7,169 nucleotides of DNA. It comes from an uncultured bacterium. GTDB lineage: Bacteria > Chloroflexota > Anaerolineae > JACIWP01. The stretch spans positions 1 to 7,169 of the forward strand of contig CAIQJD010000858.1 in the NCBI GenBank assembly GCA_903872005.1, read 5' to 3'. The notes below the pieces were generated by a model. The model was not told where the DNA came from, did no database searches, and saw only the letters and a program-made list of their open reading frames with translations. The position numbers were made by a program, and so were the translations under genes. This document shows positions 7,001 to 7,169 of the stretch, in pieces (position 1 is the stretch's first letter; each line of letters starts with the position of its first letter).

Positions 7001-7169
7001 GGCGCGCCGGCGCGCGCCGACGGCGAATTGTTCATCGGGCTGGTCGGCAGCCTGGCGGCCACGCTGGCGCACGGGCTGATTGACAATTCGTTCTTTCTGG
7101 TGGATCTGGCGCTGGTCTTCATGATGACGGCCGGCCTGGTCATGCGTTGGGGGACGAAGGGCGACGGCG
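4100..7169 (+). CDS. Membrane-anchored clan GH-A glycoside hydrolase fused to an O-antigen ligase/polymerase domain (3' partial)
   Basis: A single frame stays open from the TGA at 4049-4051 to the window end, at least 1023 codons from the proposed GTG start at 4100. GGTGG at 4087-4091 is a weak ribosome site; GTG at 4088 is the alternative start. A basic N-terminus and one membrane helix (about residues 20-39) should place the next part outside the cell. Residues about 57-385 form a GH5/GH39-like barrel beginning LYGVNLAWE. The likely acid/base is Glu176 in MWDEPNI and the likely nucleophile Glu296 in IWGVEFGWN. A beta-sandwich-like module follows (about 393-510). From about 521 on there are some 12 or more membrane helices with Wzy_C/WaaL signatures: RGLYGSPNNLA (Arg772), SRGAWF (825-830) and a GVGPDNF...HPHN block (His931, His933). 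Such ligases/polymerases transfer lipid-linked glycans outside the membrane. Neither the exact GH family nor the ligase substrate can be told from sequence. The C-terminus is cut by the window end. Confidence 0.9.
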   Translation, partial: MGRISLRRTHTSTPAPLARVVAGAAVLLLALAALVWLAWPTPQARQFPLPDARPVPLYGVNLAWEQYSEADLIATLARIETLRPGCWVRLRFDWGALEPAPGQFRWDATDRLATALRGRGLRVIAVIEKTPGWARAEGDKTMPYAPPLEKRRFGRFLEAFIGRYGALMDAYQMWDEPNIQPHWGNRYVDAAEYVALLREGAIQVRAGDPGAWVLAGGLAPNTEPGGLNQDDVSYLREMYAAGAAQWFDALAAKPYGLRAGPDDPPASDALNFQRVILLRSVMERAGDGAKPIWGVEFGWNALPADWAGPPSIWGATRDEAQQVEWSAAAIDRARREWPWLGPLLWADWQPAVEALDPRWGFALLDARGEPRAILSLFESLPAGPALASVGQHGFWEPAVTLEGNWRVSDIGADIGSDGSTMTIRFNGTALDLVVRRGAYWAYLDVTIDGEPANALPRDERGRSYLVLHDPDLREATETLARRLPAGPHTARLTAHGGWDQWALKSFTVRREATPGAHTAGVMVAGALALAALVYLLWLGRRGLLGPAAQAAADYLRRLILWWQARPAALRLLALFIAGGCFILLPAASDVFSRGLPNAPVLLGFIAMAGLLCLWPAGGLALVAAVIPFYVRQPALLGIRIPGVEAIIWLTAVGWLVEGRLRGRSAQQAMRRLWQTRSWLDLSVTALLLIAALSALLAENMILAADEWRSVFLSATLLYVLWRIMPAERDEQTWVWGAVDALVAGGTLIALIAIGQRVFSVSLITAEGVTRVRGLYGSPNNLALYLERVLPICLAVAAFGKQHARRRWAYGLAALPIALALYLTISRGAWFVGLPAMFLALGLARGGRWRWAALGLAAAALLAMIPLAGTERLQSTTDLSGGTGLVRLRLWQGAWNMAQDHLWLGVGPDNFLAAYRTRYVLPSAWEDLDLSHPHNLILDGLTRLGILGLGAFLALIATLAGRLLRLTRGAPARADGELFIGLVGSLAATLAHGLIDNSFFLVDLALVFMMTAGLVMRWGTKGDG

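Noticed and set aside
1..7169. tRNA, rRNA or CRISPR array
   Set aside because: No cloverleaf, no rRNA-like conserved stretch and no regularly spaced direct repeats were seen on either strand.

Overview
The window looks like a chromosomal piece from a GC-rich bacterium. From about position 650 onward the DNA is dense in GCCGGC/GGCCGG hexamers. Together with an archaeal/mycothione-reductase-like dihydrolipoyl dehydrogenase and a DUF348-G5-beta-propeller lipoprotein, this suggests the Chloroflexota (Anaerolineae/Caldilineae-like). That assignment is inference; no rRNA or marker gene is present. All supported genes are on the + strand.

Region 1 (1 to about 590) is part of a diversity-generating retroelement (DGR). 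It holds a possible C-terminal tail of an upstream gene (2-88, stop overlapping the next start as ATGA), then avd, the four-helix-bundle accessory protein gene (85-441). About 35-50 bp after avd lies a non-coding template repeat (TR). It reads as the C-terminal core of an FGE-sulfatase/C-type-lectin-fold variable region and is loaded with AAC/AAT codons (core 477-587). The reverse transcriptase gene that normally follows the TR is absent: 591-779 is non-coding and an unrelated housekeeping gene follows. This block has lower GC and lacks the GCCGGC signature, which suggests horizontal acquisition.

Region 2 (780-2159) encodes a flavin-dependent pyridine nucleotide-disulfide oxidoreductase of the dihydrolipoyl dehydrogenase/mycothione reductase type. 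All expected catalytic residues are present, and its dinucleotide-binding loop looks NADP-like. A 240-bp intergenic gap follows, carrying a long imperfect inverted repeat built from CGCGGA-type units and a candidate promoter.

Region 3 (2402 to the window end) is a two-gene cell-envelope unit. The first gene encodes a lipoprotein with DUF348, G5 and TolB/WD40-like propeller modules. A perfect 22-bp inverted repeat with a one-base centre (4036-4080) separates it from a very large open frame running off the window end (at least 1023 codons). That protein joins an N-terminal membrane anchor, a clan GH-A glycoside hydrolase barrel, a beta-sandwich module and a polytopic O-antigen ligase/polymerase (Wzy_C-type) domain. 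The pair probably acts outside the cytoplasmic membrane on envelope or exopolysaccharide. The most notable observations are the DGR fragment without a reverse transcriptase, the hydrolase-ligase fusion, and the two inverted-repeat elements in the gaps.
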